From Candidatus Nitrosopumilus sp. (lineage in GTDB: Archaea > Thermoproteota > Nitrososphaeria > Nitrososphaerales > Nitrosopumilaceae): DNA of 64,000 nucleotides. The stretch covers positions 182,048 to 246,047 of the forward strand of contig JAILWG010000002.1 in NCBI GenBank assembly GCA_025699075.1. Reading direction: 5' to 3'. A program made the position numbers and the translations under genes. Below the pieces are notes generated by a model that was not told where the DNA came from, searched no databases, and was given only the letters and a program-made list of their open reading frames with translations. Shown here in pieces: positions 49,877 through 58,710 of the stretch. Every line of letters starts with the position of its first letter. Positions within the stretch are counted from its first letter, which is position 1.

Positions 49877-50194
49877 TTATTTTTTTGGCTTTGGACTGTT
49901 ATTTACTTGATTGTTAATCTGCTCAGCCATAAAGTGATTTGAAACATTGACTTTAACATCATCAACTCCCTCTACCTTTAGCAGGTTATCGTGAATGTCT
50001 TGACAAATTTTAAAACCAAACACTGCTGGACAGAATGGACTTGTAAGATGCAAATCCACTTTGACATTGCTACTGTCGATATCGACTTCATCAATTAATT
50101 CAAGCTCTACAATCGATGTGTTAATTTCTGGATCTACAATCTTTGATAACTCATCAAATATTTTTACTCGCATCTGTTTGATATCTTGGCTCAT
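49877..50194 (-). CDS. MIP18/DUF59-family iron-sulfur assembly protein
   Basis: 105 residues from the ATG at 50194 (MSQDIKQMRVKIFDELSKIVDPEI), chosen because a TATA box lies 24 bp upstream; an ATG at 50227 would add 11 residues. LTSPFCPAVFGFKICQDI and VDDVKVNVS are the DUF59 motifs with the reactive Cys. Helps insert Fe-S clusters, and lies beside sdhB, an Fe-S protein. Confidence 0.85.
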   Translation of the reverse strand: MSQDIKQMRVKIFDELSKIVDPEINTSIVELELIDEVDIDSSNVKVDLHLTSPFCPAVFGFKICQDIHDNLLKVEGVDDVKVNVSNHFMAEQINNQVNNSPKPKK

Positions 50195-50214
50195 GTCGTC
50201 AAAACCATTGTTGC

Positions 50215-50222
50215 TATATATA
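50215..50222. promoter_or_regulatory. Shared symmetric TATA box
   Basis: TATATATA centred at 50218.5 is 25.5 bp from the argH ATG (50244) and 24.5 bp from the MIP18 ATG (50194) on the other strand. This symmetric placement fits a bidirectional promoter with leaderless transcripts. Confidence 0.6.
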
Positions 50223-50243
50223 ACCATTATAGAACCTTAGATA

Positions 50244-51704
50244 ATGTATCGTTCTCGTCTTGGTACTGATTTGAGTGATATTACTTTAGATTACGTTTCA
50301 TCTATTAATGATGATTCTGAAATTGCACTTTATGATATTCTTGGAAGTCAAGCACATGCTTTGATGTTGTTTCAAAAAAATATCATTACAAAAAATGATG
50401 CAAAAAAAATTCTATCTGCATTAGAGAATCTAAAAAATGAAAAATTTGATACATCTTCTGGAGCAGAAGATATTCATGAATTAATTGAGACATTGGTGAT
50501 AAAAAATGCTGGAATGGCAAGCGGTGGTAAAATGCACACTGCAAGATCTCGCAATGATCAAGTTGTTTTAGATATTCGCATGAAAATTAGAGATGATATC
50601 AATATCATATGTAATTGTCTCTTAGATACCATTGAAGCCCTTGTATCTGTGGCCAAAAGTCACCAAAAAACTATCATGCCTCTTTATACTCATCTTCAAC
50701 AAGCTCAAGCAGGTCTCTTTTCACATTATCTTTTAGCACATGCAGATGTCTTAACACGAGATTTTGAAAGATTGTTTGGAACGTTTGAACGAATTAATCA
50801 AAGCCCTCTTGGAGCAGGGCCAGTTGGTGGAACAAGTATTCCAATTGATAGACATAGCACTGCAAAGATGTTGGGCTTTGATGGTCTAGTTGAAAATTCC
50901 ATTGATGCTACCAGCACACGTGATTTTGTGGCAGAGTATGTTGCAATGATTTCTATTTTAATGACCAATCTCAGCAAAATTTCTGAAGACTTTGTCATCT
51001 GGTCTACCTCTGAATTTTCATTTATTGAACTATCAGACGAATTTACATCCCCATCTAGTGTAATGCCTCAAAAAAAGAATCCTGATATTTTAGAATTGAC
51101 AAGAGGTAAAACTGCAGAGGTAATTGGAAATTTAACTGCAATTCTAACCACTGTCAAAGGTTTAGCTTCTGGATATGGACGAGATTTACAACAAATAAAA
51201 TCCTCTATCTGGTCAACATCAAAAATATCTATCAGTGCATTACTAATTTTAAAATCAATTCTTCTAACTTTGAAAGTAAATGAAAAACAAATGAAAAAGG
51301 TAACTGAATCAAGTAATCTCATAGCCTTAGACATTGCTGAGAAATTAGTTCAAGAGGGAATTCCATTTAGGGTAACTCATAAGATTTCTGGAACTTTAGT
51401 CCAATTAGCTCATATTTCAAAAAAACCTATATCAAAACTGACAATGTTAGAAATTGAAAAATCTGTGATTGACACCAAAGTTGATCCCAAAGTTGTCTCA
51501 AAAATTATCTCATCCACAACTGTTGTTTCTTCATTAAAGGATAGGACTTCTTTTGGTTCTTCAGGGTATGATGAACAAAAAAGAATGATATCTGATAGAA
51601 TTGACAAAGTCAATCAATATAGAATTGACGTATCAACAAGAGAAAATAAAATCAGTGCATCTATTACTGATTTAACAAAACAAATCAATGCATTAATTGA
51701 ATGA
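50244..51704 (+). CDS. argH: Argininosuccinate lyase
   Basis: 486 residues. Signature SPSSVMPQKKNPDILELTRG, plus TARSRNDQVV and PLYTHLQQAQ. It cleaves argininosuccinate to arginine and fumarate. Full length with a typical C-terminal helical domain. No other arg gene is in the window. Confidence 0.96.
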   Translation: MYRSRLGTDLSDITLDYVSSINDDSEIALYDILGSQAHALMLFQKNIITKNDAKKILSALENLKNEKFDTSSGAEDIHELIETLVIKNAGMASGGKMHTARSRNDQVVLDIRMKIRDDINIICNCLLDTIEALVSVAKSHQKTIMPLYTHLQQAQAGLFSHYLLAHADVLTRDFERLFGTFERINQSPLGAGPVGGTSIPIDRHSTAKMLGFDGLVENSIDATSTRDFVAEYVAMISILMTNLSKISEDFVIWSTSEFSFIELSDEFTSPSSVMPQKKNPDILELTRGKTAEVIGNLTAILTTVKGLASGYGRDLQQIKSSIWSTSKISISALLILKSILLTLKVNEKQMKKVTESSNLIALDIAEKLVQEGIPFRVTHKISGTLVQLAHISKKPISKLTMLEIEKSVIDTKVDPKVVSKIISSTTVVSSLKDRTSFGSSGYDEQKRMISDRIDKVNQYRIDVSTRENKISASITDLTKQINALIE

Positions 51705-51720
51705 ATAAAGTAAAAGAGAG

Positions 51721-51794
51721 CGGGTCTAAAGGGATTCGGACCCTTGACAACCGGATTAAAAGTCCGGTGCGCTACCTGGCTGCGCCATAGACCC
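51721..51794 (-). tRNA. tRNA-Lys (TTT)
   Basis: 74 nt on the minus strand. The acceptor GGGTCTA pairs with TAGACCC, discriminator G; D arm GCGC..GCGC; anticodon stem CCGGA/TCCGG with loop CTTTTAA gives TTT; T arm AAGGG-TCCGAAT-CCCTT. CCA is not encoded. Confidence 0.94.
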
Positions 51795-51890
51795 TCGTAA
51801 AAAATGCTTTAACTGTATAATTTAGTCTTTTACAAAATCTAATGTTGTGACAGAAACTTTTAATCTGGCAATTTGACTCAATGAAACTGT

Positions 51891-51968
51891 GCCCTTGTAG
51901 TATAGCCCGGTCTAGAATTCGGCCCTGTCACGGCTGAGACGCGTGTTCAAATCCCGCCGAGGGCGCCA
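51891..51968 (+). tRNA. tRNA-Asp (GTC) with encoded CCA
   Basis: Acceptor GCCCTTG/CGAGGGC, discriminator G, then an encoded CCA (51966-51968). The anticodon stem CGGCC/GGCTG with loop CTGTCAC gives GTC. The T arm GCGTG-TTCAAAT-CCCGC has a T52-C62 mismatch where a G-C pair is expected. Confidence 0.88.
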
Positions 51969-52055
51969 TTATTTCCATTTTGTTAATAGATAATCATTTT
52001 CCAACCGATCAAAATTACTTATCTAGAAAATATTATTGGATAAAGATGATTTCAG

Positions 52056-52901
52056 ATGAATTTCACAAGAATATTAAAATTCAGGCAATTTGAGTGGAAT
52101 TTGTTGTCTGAAGTTAAAAAAGAATCTGAAGTAGAAGCAAAATCTACTGAAAATTCAATATCTGATAAACCAACTCCAGATGAAACCTCAAAAGCAGCTG
52201 ATGAAACAATTGCAAAAGCAGAAACAGTAAAAGCTGAAGCAGAGATAGTAAAAGCTGAGGCAGAGAAAGTTAAAGCAAATGCAGAGGATGCAGATGAAGA
52301 AGTAAAAGCAGCTGAGGATGCAATTGCAAAAGCAGAAGCAGCAGCTAAAGCAGTTGAAGAAGCAGAACTTGCAGTTAAAGAAGCTCTTGCAAAAGCAGAA
52401 GCAGCTAAAGCTCAAGCAGAAGCAGCAGCTGAAGAAGAATACAAAGCAATTGCAGCAGAAGTAAAAGCAGAAGCAGCAGCCAAATCTGATTATACCTTTA
52501 AGAGACAAGGTGAAGAAATTTTTAGACGAGAGATGGGTGAACCTGAATTTTGGTTAGATAAACAAGACCGTTTTCCACGACCAATTCTTTCAGCAGATGA
52601 ACAAGAATCTCTTACTAGGCAAGCGGAGACACCACAAGACCAAACTCCTGCATATGTTCCTGAACACGTTTTAAGTCCTGAATATGGTGGTGTTTCAAAT
52701 TATGAACGTGGAGTTGATTCCTTTTTAGAAGAAACTAAACAGAAGCTTGAAAGATTAAAAAATGATCCTGAAGCAACTCAAAAAGAAATTAAAGATGCAG
52801 AAAATGAAATAATTTACTTGGAATCATTACATGAAAATTTCTATCTTGGTATGAATGTTTTTAGAACGGCTAAAGGTGGACGGGACAAGATTAAAGCATA
52901 A
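52056..52901 (+). CDS. Ala/Glu/Lys-rich coiled-coil protein upstream of GluTR-like gene
   Basis: 281 residues from ATG 52056; a later start is possible since the first 20 residues are unlike the rest. Residues about 40-145 are an uninterrupted charged coiled coil (ADETIAKAETVKAEAEIVKAE-type heptads). The C-terminal 130 residues form a separate domain (FKRQGEEIFRREMGEPEFWLDKQDRFPRP) with a second helix pair. It is 3 bp before the GluTR-like gene, so cotranscribed. Unknown function; scaffold or partner for the neighbour is inference. Confidence 0.7.
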   Translation: MNFTRILKFRQFEWNLLSEVKKESEVEAKSTENSISDKPTPDETSKAADETIAKAETVKAEAEIVKAEAEKVKANAEDADEEVKAAEDAIAKAEAAAKAVEEAELAVKEALAKAEAAKAQAEAAAEEEYKAIAAEVKAEAAAKSDYTFKRQGEEIFRREMGEPEFWLDKQDRFPRPILSADEQESLTRQAETPQDQTPAYVPEHVLSPEYGGVSNYERGVDSFLEETKQKLERLKNDPEATQKEIKDAENEIIYLESLHENFYLGMNVFRTAKGGRDKIKA

Positions 52902-52904
52902 TAG

Positions 52905-53990
52905 GTGAATGGATTGAGTCAAATATCTTTTGATGTAATGAATGCGAGAGTAACTTTCAAAAACGTTCCTATTCATACAATATCCAAATTTGCTTTCAAA
53001 GATGTCCCTGCAGCATGTGCAGAATTTAAAAAAATTCCTGGTGTTGAGGAATGTGTTATTATTCAAACTGCAACCAGAGTTGAAATATTTACCGTAAGTA
53101 ATGTTGAAACTGATGATTCCCCTGACGCAAGAAGGGCAGAAGGTAAGGCACTTGTGTTAAATCAAATTCAAGATACTTGGATATCTTTGTCATCACTAGA
53201 ACAAATTGACATTGATCATTTTGATCAAACACTTGAAGTTTACAAAGGAGACGATGTTTACTTGCATCTTTTAAGATTAGCTTCTGGATTGGATTCATTA
53301 GTTGTTGGATGGCAGAGTGTTTTTGATGATATTGTTAAGGCCATAAATGATGCAAAGAGTGCAGGTGTATCTGGTAATATTCTGAATAAATTATTTGACA
53401 GTGTTATTAGATTGGCTGCTCGAATGAGAGACACCACTGGTATTGCAAAAGACGTTGTTTCTTTGGGTGATGTTGCAGTAAAACTTGTTGATGAAAAAGC
53501 AGGTCTTGATTCTAAAAAGAAAGTCTTGGTAATAGGTACTGGTGAATCTGCAGCAATGCTTGCAAAAACTTTGAGTAAAAAAGAAATCTCATTTGATGTT
53601 ACAAGTCGAAGTTTAGAACGTGCTACTGGGTTTTCAACACTTCTTGGTGGAAACCCTGTAGATTTTAATGATGTTTTGGCAGGATTTGATAAATATGATA
53701 TAGTTTTTGTAGCGACAACATCTGATTATTTCTTAATTACATATGAAAGAATTAGATTGGTGATGGAAGAAAAGAAAAAAGGTACATTGGTTTTAGATTT
53801 ATCTGACCCTAGAACTGTTGATGAAGGAATCACTGCACTTCCTGGAATCAAATTATTATTTAGAGATCAGATTGCAGAAATTTTTGAAGAAAGTGTGAAA
53901 GCTAGAGTTGGAATAGTTCCGGCAGTAGAGAAAATCATTGAAAAAGAACTCCCAGTTTTATCTGCTAGAATGAAAAGACTAGATGCTTAA
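52905..53990 (+). CDS. Glutamyl-tRNA reductase-like protein lacking the catalytic cysteine
   Basis: 361 residues from a GTG (an ATG at 52938 is possible). The GluTR fold is evident: VYLHLLRLASGLDSLVVG, RLAARMRDTTGIAKDVVSLGDVAVKL and the NADPH domain VLVIGTGESAAMLAKTL, VTSRSLERA, LVLDLSDPRTVD. But the catalytic motif, normally S-T-C-N-R-x-E, is Q-T-A-T-R-V-E, so the thioester-forming Cys is Ala, and GEPQI is GWQSV. It is shorter than typical enzymes (about 410-420) at the dimerisation end. No other haem gene is adjacent. It is probably a non-catalytic paralog or a divergent enzyme. Confidence 0.8.
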   Translation: MNGLSQISFDVMNARVTFKNVPIHTISKFAFKDVPAACAEFKKIPGVEECVIIQTATRVEIFTVSNVETDDSPDARRAEGKALVLNQIQDTWISLSSLEQIDIDHFDQTLEVYKGDDVYLHLLRLASGLDSLVVGWQSVFDDIVKAINDAKSAGVSGNILNKLFDSVIRLAARMRDTTGIAKDVVSLGDVAVKLVDEKAGLDSKKKVLVIGTGESAAMLAKTLSKKEISFDVTSRSLERATGFSTLLGGNPVDFNDVLAGFDKYDIVFVATTSDYFLITYERIRLVMEEKKKGTLVLDLSDPRTVDEGITALPGIKLLFRDQIAEIFEESVKARVGIVPAVEKIIEKELPVLSARMKRLDA

Positions 53991-53995
53991 ATTTT

Positions 53996-54163
53996 CTATA
54001 ATCCTTGTTTTCTTAAGAGAAATTGCATAATGGCTTCTTTAGAATAATCTATTCCGTGTTCCTCATCTGTGTGTTTTCTAAATTCATCAATGACTGTCTC
54101 CATTTCTCCTTCAGCTACAAAATCACACTCAAACCCATAGTCATTACATTTGAGATTTGCCAT
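53996..54163 (-). CDS. DUF1059-type small metal-binding protein (55 aa)
   Basis: 55 residues from ATG 54163 (MANLKCNDYGFECDFVAEGE...EFRKHTDEEHGIDYS). C-x6-C ... H-x5-H matches the DUF1059 layout. Probably binds zinc. Convergent with the GluTR-like gene, 5 bp apart. Confidence 0.75.
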   Translation of the reverse strand: MANLKCNDYGFECDFVAEGEMETVIDEFRKHTDEEHGIDYSKEAIMQFLLRKQGL

Positions 54164-54265
54164 ACTTTGGTGAAAAATAATCAATATAAAAATCCACATG
54201 TATGTAAAAATTATAGTAATCTATTTTCTAAATGAGCACAAAATGAAACTTATCAGTAAATTTTT

Positions 54266-55108
54266 CTATCCGTATGATTCATACTTGATTCCAAAGCTTC
54301 CATCTGGCTTTTTGTCATGTTCCGTGACGAATCCTTTAGGTCCTAGGTATTCAATTACACCATCAATAGTGCCTTGATAACCACAAATGTAGATGATTGT
54401 GTTGTCTGGAGTTAATTCTTCACCTACCATTTCTTCTACGGGTGATAATCCTGATTTTTTATCAGGTTTGAAAAATGATTCAACTCTACCTACATGACCA
54501 TTCCACGATCTATTGAAAAATTCTTTTGGTCTGCTGATTGCAGCTCTGTATCTGAAATTCCATTGGTCTCTTCCTCTTTTTTCACTCTCTAATTCATAAT
54601 CTGTCAATAGTCGTTTGTAGCTTAATTCATCTACATAACTTGCACCGTGTAGAACAACAATTTCTCTTTTATCGTTGGTATCGTGAAAATGTTTTGCAAA
54701 TGCAATAAATGGTGCTAATCCTGTACCCCCACCTACACAAATTACTCTTCTATTGTCTTTTTGTCCATTAGGTAATTTATCACTGATTTGTAATGCAGCT
54801 CCGGTTGGTTCACCAAGAGAAACTTCATCTCCAACACTTAGATAAAATAATTCCGTAGTTACACGACCTGGAAGTGGCTTTCTTACCCATCTAATTACAA
54901 ATTCAAAATAATCTCTATTTTCTGCATGTGATGCAATAGAATATGCTCTTCTAACAACTTTTTTCTCTGCAGGAATTGGAAGTCCTATTGTTAAAAATTG
55001 ACCTGTTTTGTATTCTGGCATTCCGTTTTCTGGAACTAATCTGATAATTACTAGATCTTCTTTGAGTAACTCCCTATAGACGACCTTTGCTTTCATCTCA
55101 GTTACCAT
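54266..55108 (-). CDS. Ferredoxin-NADP reductase-like flavoprotein, copy 2
   Basis: 280 residues, closely similar along its length to the protein at 42754: RRAYSIASHAENRDY, GGGTGLAPFIAFAKHF, IYICGYQGTIDGVIEYLG and GIKYESYG. Both have the same domain order and ending, so they are recent paralogs. It may serve a different ferredoxin or growth state. Confidence 0.9.
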   Translation of the reverse strand: MVTEMKAKVVYRELLKEDLVIIRLVPENGMPEYKTGQFLTIGLPIPAEKKVVRRAYSIASHAENRDYFEFVIRWVRKPLPGRVTTELFYLSVGDEVSLGEPTGAALQISDKLPNGQKDNRRVICVGGGTGLAPFIAFAKHFHDTNDKREIVVLHGASYVDELSYKRLLTDYELESEKRGRDQWNFRYRAAISRPKEFFNRSWNGHVGRVESFFKPDKKSGLSPVEEMVGEELTPDNTIIYICGYQGTIDGVIEYLGPKGFVTEHDKKPDGSFGIKYESYG

Positions 55109-55230
55109 ACAAGAAGCTTTTTCCTGACTTTGGTTAAATATATTTCTCTTAGCATCTAACGTGAAAGATCTATTGAAAACTCAAGAATGTCAAATAACAT
55201 CAAACTATTGGCAATTTTCATTCTAAAAAT

Positions 55231-56031
55231 TCATTTGTTGATTTTTGACATTATTTCATCAAGAATTTCTTGATTTGCAGCTGCAATAAAAGAAACTCTT
55301 GTCTCATAACTAAGATCTGCATCAAGTGAATTCAATCTTGCATCTAGCAGAATTCCTCCTGCCTCCTTGACAATGATATAACCTGCAGCAATATCTTGAA
55401 TTCTAATTTTGTTTCGTAAATCAATAAAAATGTCCATCAATCCTCTTGCAAACATTGCCATTTCAAGCGCATTTGCACCAAAATGTCTTGTATGCTCATA
55501 ATTTTCATATATTGGATTTAATCGTGTCATTAAATCAATTGATGCACCTGATGTGTTAATTCCAATTATTTTGTAAATCGGATCTCTTTTGTTAACTTTG
55601 ATTTGTTTATCATCCAAAAATGCTCCCTTGTTTTTTGATGCCCAATACATTTCCCCATTTGAGAGATTTGTAATCACTCCATCTGTAATTGAACTAATTT
55701 TATTTTCAGTTGCAAATGCTAATGAACTACAGAAAAAAGGAACACCTCTAACTGCATTTGCAGAACCATCAATAGCATCCATTATTACAAAGCCTTTTGG
55801 CTGATCTGATAATTCTACACGTCCACATTCTTCACCTAATACTATGCATTCAAAATTAATTTCTTTAAGATAGTCTAAAACCGTTTTTTCAGCAATAATG
55901 TCTATGTTTCTTGAAATATCTCCACCTGCTCCAACACCAAAATCTCCTGCAGCATCATCTGTTCCTGCAATTTCTTTTACATTTTCAAAAATCCTTTTTG
56001 AAGCTTCACGAAGAATTTCTATTACTTCCAT
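55231..56031 (-). CDS. Inositol monophosphatase / fructose-bisphosphatase-family enzyme
   Basis: 266 residues. Metal sites: VLGEECGR, VIMDAIDGSANAVRG (D-x-I-D-G-S) and IQDIAAGYIIVKEAGG. The archaeal IMPase/FBPase group acts on inositol-1-P and fructose-1,6-bisphosphate, so it may serve gluconeogenesis from the carbon-fixation cycle. Complete. Divergent from the 56115 gene. Confidence 0.9.
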   Translation of the reverse strand: MEVIEILREASKRIFENVKEIAGTDDAAGDFGVGAGGDISRNIDIIAEKTVLDYLKEINFECIVLGEECGRVELSDQPKGFVIMDAIDGSANAVRGVPFFCSSLAFATENKISSITDGVITNLSNGEMYWASKNKGAFLDDKQIKVNKRDPIYKIIGINTSGASIDLMTRLNPIYENYEHTRHFGANALEMAMFARGLMDIFIDLRNKIRIQDIAAGYIIVKEAGGILLDARLNSLDADLSYETRVSFIAAANQEILDEIMSKINK

Positions 56032-56114
56032 ATTGTCAAACTAGTTATTCGTAATTTAAGTGAAGAAAAAATTTAGTTTGAAAGCATAAATAACAATAAA
56101 GAAGCTTAACGTTT

Positions 56115-57230
56115 GTGAGTGGCAAGGATCAATCTGTAATTAGTAAGGAAGCTCTGATGGGTACGAAACCTGGAAAGCAGATAATGAAACAAGCTTTGTT
56201 CAAATCTAAAGGTTACAAATTATTTAACAAGTATAAAGAAGAAACAGAAAATCAATTTCCAAATTTTGCAGAAAGATTTGCAAAGGGATTACTAGACGAA
56301 ATAAAATCTGACACAAATCCAAATGCTACTCAACAGGCATTTGGTAATGAAGTAGGTTCAACTGAAATTATACTAAATGCATCTGAAATTGAGCCTATAA
56401 AGTCAAAATTAGAAAGTCTTGAGGTGATGCAAGATAGAGTTAATCGAATTTTGAATTCAAATTTTGTAAAAATGACTTTCCCTGTTTTTAATGGATTATT
56501 TGATGCAGCGGCAGAATATTCTGGAAGAGATGATCCTCAATTAAAACAGGATATAGTTGAAGGGCATATTCTTGCAATTGATCTAAGTGAGCCAATGGAT
56601 CGAATTGTAGACAAAGATGAAGATTTAGAATTTCTTGATGATTACAAACTGATGAATCCTTATATTTTGAAATTAGCACGAGATAAAATTTCTAAGGGTG
56701 GTGAGCAAGTTCTAAAAGAATTTGAAGCTGGATTTGAGGATGCAAGAATTGGACAATATCTAGATGAAAAACTAAAATCAAAACCAACAGAAATTACTGA
56801 AGAAGAAATGACTCTGTCTTACAAAAAATATCGTGCAGTGATGGGAACTGCTGGAAGAAATATGGCTTTGGCAGAACGACCCTTGGCTGAAATTTTCTAT
56901 TTGGGAATGGCAAGAGCTGCTGAAGGAGTTGGCTGTGGAAATGAAATTGAAGATTCTATTAAAAATGGATTTGTAAAAATACCTTCTTGGCCTCTTTACT
57001 ATTCATTATTGGCAAATGATGTAAAAAAAGGATTTGACATTACTTTGGAAAAAAGTAATTTGTATTTACAGGATGCAAGACTTACACTTGAATTACTACC
57101 TAGTGATTTTTCTCATAAAGAATTTTTGGAATTTCTATTTTTGACTGTAGAACATTACAATCAATATTGGTACAATAAATTGCAAAAAGCCAATAAATGG
57201 TCTGAGTATCAATCTAAACTTCCCAGGTGA
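56115..57230 (+). CDS. Unknown protein cotranscribed with rfcL (371 aa)
   Basis: 371 residues from a GTG (MSGKDQSVISKEALMGTKPG). Mostly helical and soluble; no recognised motif. A conserved-looking core is FVKMTFPVFNGLFDAAAEYSGRDDP and RNMALAERPLAEIFYLGMARAAEGVGCG. Its stop overlaps the rfcL start (GTGA), a tight link that suggests a replication-related job; inference. Confidence 0.7.
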   Translation: MSGKDQSVISKEALMGTKPGKQIMKQALFKSKGYKLFNKYKEETENQFPNFAERFAKGLLDEIKSDTNPNATQQAFGNEVGSTEIILNASEIEPIKSKLESLEVMQDRVNRILNSNFVKMTFPVFNGLFDAAAEYSGRDDPQLKQDIVEGHILAIDLSEPMDRIVDKDEDLEFLDDYKLMNPYILKLARDKISKGGEQVLKEFEAGFEDARIGQYLDEKLKSKPTEITEEEMTLSYKKYRAVMGTAGRNMALAERPLAEIFYLGMARAAEGVGCGNEIEDSIKNGFVKIPSWPLYYSLLANDVKKGFDITLEKSNLYLQDARLTLELLPSDFSHKEFLEFLFLTVEHYNQYWYNKLQKANKWSEYQSKLPR

Positions 57231-58396
57231 TAAAATTGATGTGGTCAGAAAAATACCGACCTCAGATAATTTCTGACATGGTGGGAAATGAAGAAGCACG
57301 AGCAGCAATTACTGAATGGTTTGTAAAATGGAAAAAAGGCACAAAGCCTTTGCTCTTAGTTGGTCCTCCAGGAATAGGAAAAACTACAATTGCATATCTT
57401 GTTGCCAAACAATTTGGATATGATATGATTGGATTAAACGCTAGTGATGTTAGAAGTAAATCTCGAATAAATGAAATTCTCACGCCTGTTTTAGCAAATG
57501 TAAGTGTCATGGGAACTCCTATGATTTTTGTTGATGAAGTTGATGGAATTCATGGTCGTGGTGATTATGGTGGGGCATCAGCACTTGTAGACATTCTAAA
57601 AGAACCAACAGTTCCAATTGTTCTTGCAGCAAACAGTGATGACTCTGATAAAATGAAAAGTATTAAAAAAGTCGTAAAAACAATTCAATTTAAAAAAATT
57701 CCACCACGATTATTACGAGTATATCTTGAAAATATTTTGAAAAAACAAAGTGCAAAACTAAGTCCGGGCTCAATAATCAAAGTAATTGATAAATCAAAAG
57801 GAGACATACGTTCAATGATCAATCTTACACAATCTTATGTGACTGGATTTAATCATCAAACTGAAACAACTTTTGAAAGTATCAATGTTGAAGATGGAGT
57901 TAATGCTTTCTTTAAAGCAAATTCAATTGAAGAAGCTAGAATTGTCCTATACTCAATGCAAATTGATCCTAGAGAAAAAATTAATGCATTTTATTCCAGT
58001 ATTATAACAAGTGGATTAGACAATGAGACCCTTGCAAAATATTTGGAAATTATATCTGAAGCAGATATGCTTTTTGGAAGAATAATGAAAACTCAGAATT
58101 GGAGATTACTAAGATATCTAAATGATATTTTAATTAAATTATATCAAAATGATGATAGGATCAGATATGCTCAATACAATTTATCTTGGCCTCTATTAAA
58201 TCGCATTCGTTGGGATGGTGCAAAAATTAAATCACTATCATCTGTTATGGCAAAAAAACTACATCTATCTTCTAGTTCTTTTGTAACACTTTGTTTGCCT
58301 TTTATTTTATTGTGTATTAAAAATAAAACTCTTGAATTAGAGTTAGAAGAAACTTTTGGTGATATTATTGACAAGGAGATTGAATTAATACAATGA
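57227..58396 (+). CDS. Replication factor C large subunit
   Basis: 389 residues from a GTG at 57227 or the ATG at 57239 (MWSEKYRPQ). RFC motifs: SEKYRPQIISDMVGNEEA, Walker A GPPGIGKTT, IFVDEVDGIHGRGD, NDSD-type sensor (LAANSDDSDKMKS) and KGDIRSMINLTQ. The C-terminal part is shorter than many archaeal RfcL (often about 450-500). Works with RfcS at 32378 to load PCNA. Confidence 0.93.
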   Translation: MIKLMWSEKYRPQIISDMVGNEEARAAITEWFVKWKKGTKPLLLVGPPGIGKTTIAYLVAKQFGYDMIGLNASDVRSKSRINEILTPVLANVSVMGTPMIFVDEVDGIHGRGDYGGASALVDILKEPTVPIVLAANSDDSDKMKSIKKVVKTIQFKKIPPRLLRVYLENILKKQSAKLSPGSIIKVIDKSKGDIRSMINLTQSYVTGFNHQTETTFESINVEDGVNAFFKANSIEEARIVLYSMQIDPREKINAFYSSIITSGLDNETLAKYLEIISEADMLFGRIMKTQNWRLLRYLNDILIKLYQNDDRIRYAQYNLSWPLLNRIRWDGAKIKSLSSVMAKKLHLSSSSFVTLCLPFILLCIKNKTLELELEETFGDIIDKEIELIQ

Positions 58397-58704
58397 GCTG
58401 GAGAAAAATCCCCATGAAATTTCCGGGAACATGTGTTGTTTGTAATGAAAAAATACCTGTAAATGAAATTGGTCTTTGGGCAAAAGGATTGGGTGTAAAA
58501 CATGAAAAATGCGCCCAGATTGATGAATTACAATGTATTGTGTGTGGAGGCCCTGCTGGATGTGCACAATGTGAGTTTCAAGAAAATTGTGATATTCCAA
58601 ATGTCTCTCAATTATGTATATGTAAGAAATGTAGTGAAGAAAAAGATGCTTTTAGTTCTTATCAAAAATCTGTAAACAAGAAATTTCCACTTCTTAACAC
58701 ATGA
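58393..58704 (+). CDS. Cys-rich zinc-binding protein downstream of rfcL (103 aa)
   Basis: 103 residues; ATG overlaps the rfcL stop (ATGA). Cys pairs: GTCVVCNEK, HEKCAQ, LQCIVCGG, GCAQCEFQENC and LCICKKC, about a dozen Cys and two His. Two or more zinc sites are likely. Resembles PARP-like or treble-clef single fingers (MKFPGTCVVCNEKIPVNEIGLW). Coupled to the clamp loader; function unknown. Confidence 0.7.
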   Translation: MSWRKIPMKFPGTCVVCNEKIPVNEIGLWAKGLGVKHEKCAQIDELQCIVCGGPAGCAQCEFQENCDIPNVSQLCICKKCSEEKDAFSSYQKSVNKKFPLLNT

Positions 58705-58710
58705 AATCCT

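Noticed and set aside
52188-52508. Minus-strand frame rich in Cys and Phe
   Set aside because: It is simply the antisense of the Ala/Glu/Lys coiled-coil gene; GCA/GAA/AAA codons read back as Cys, Phe and Leu.
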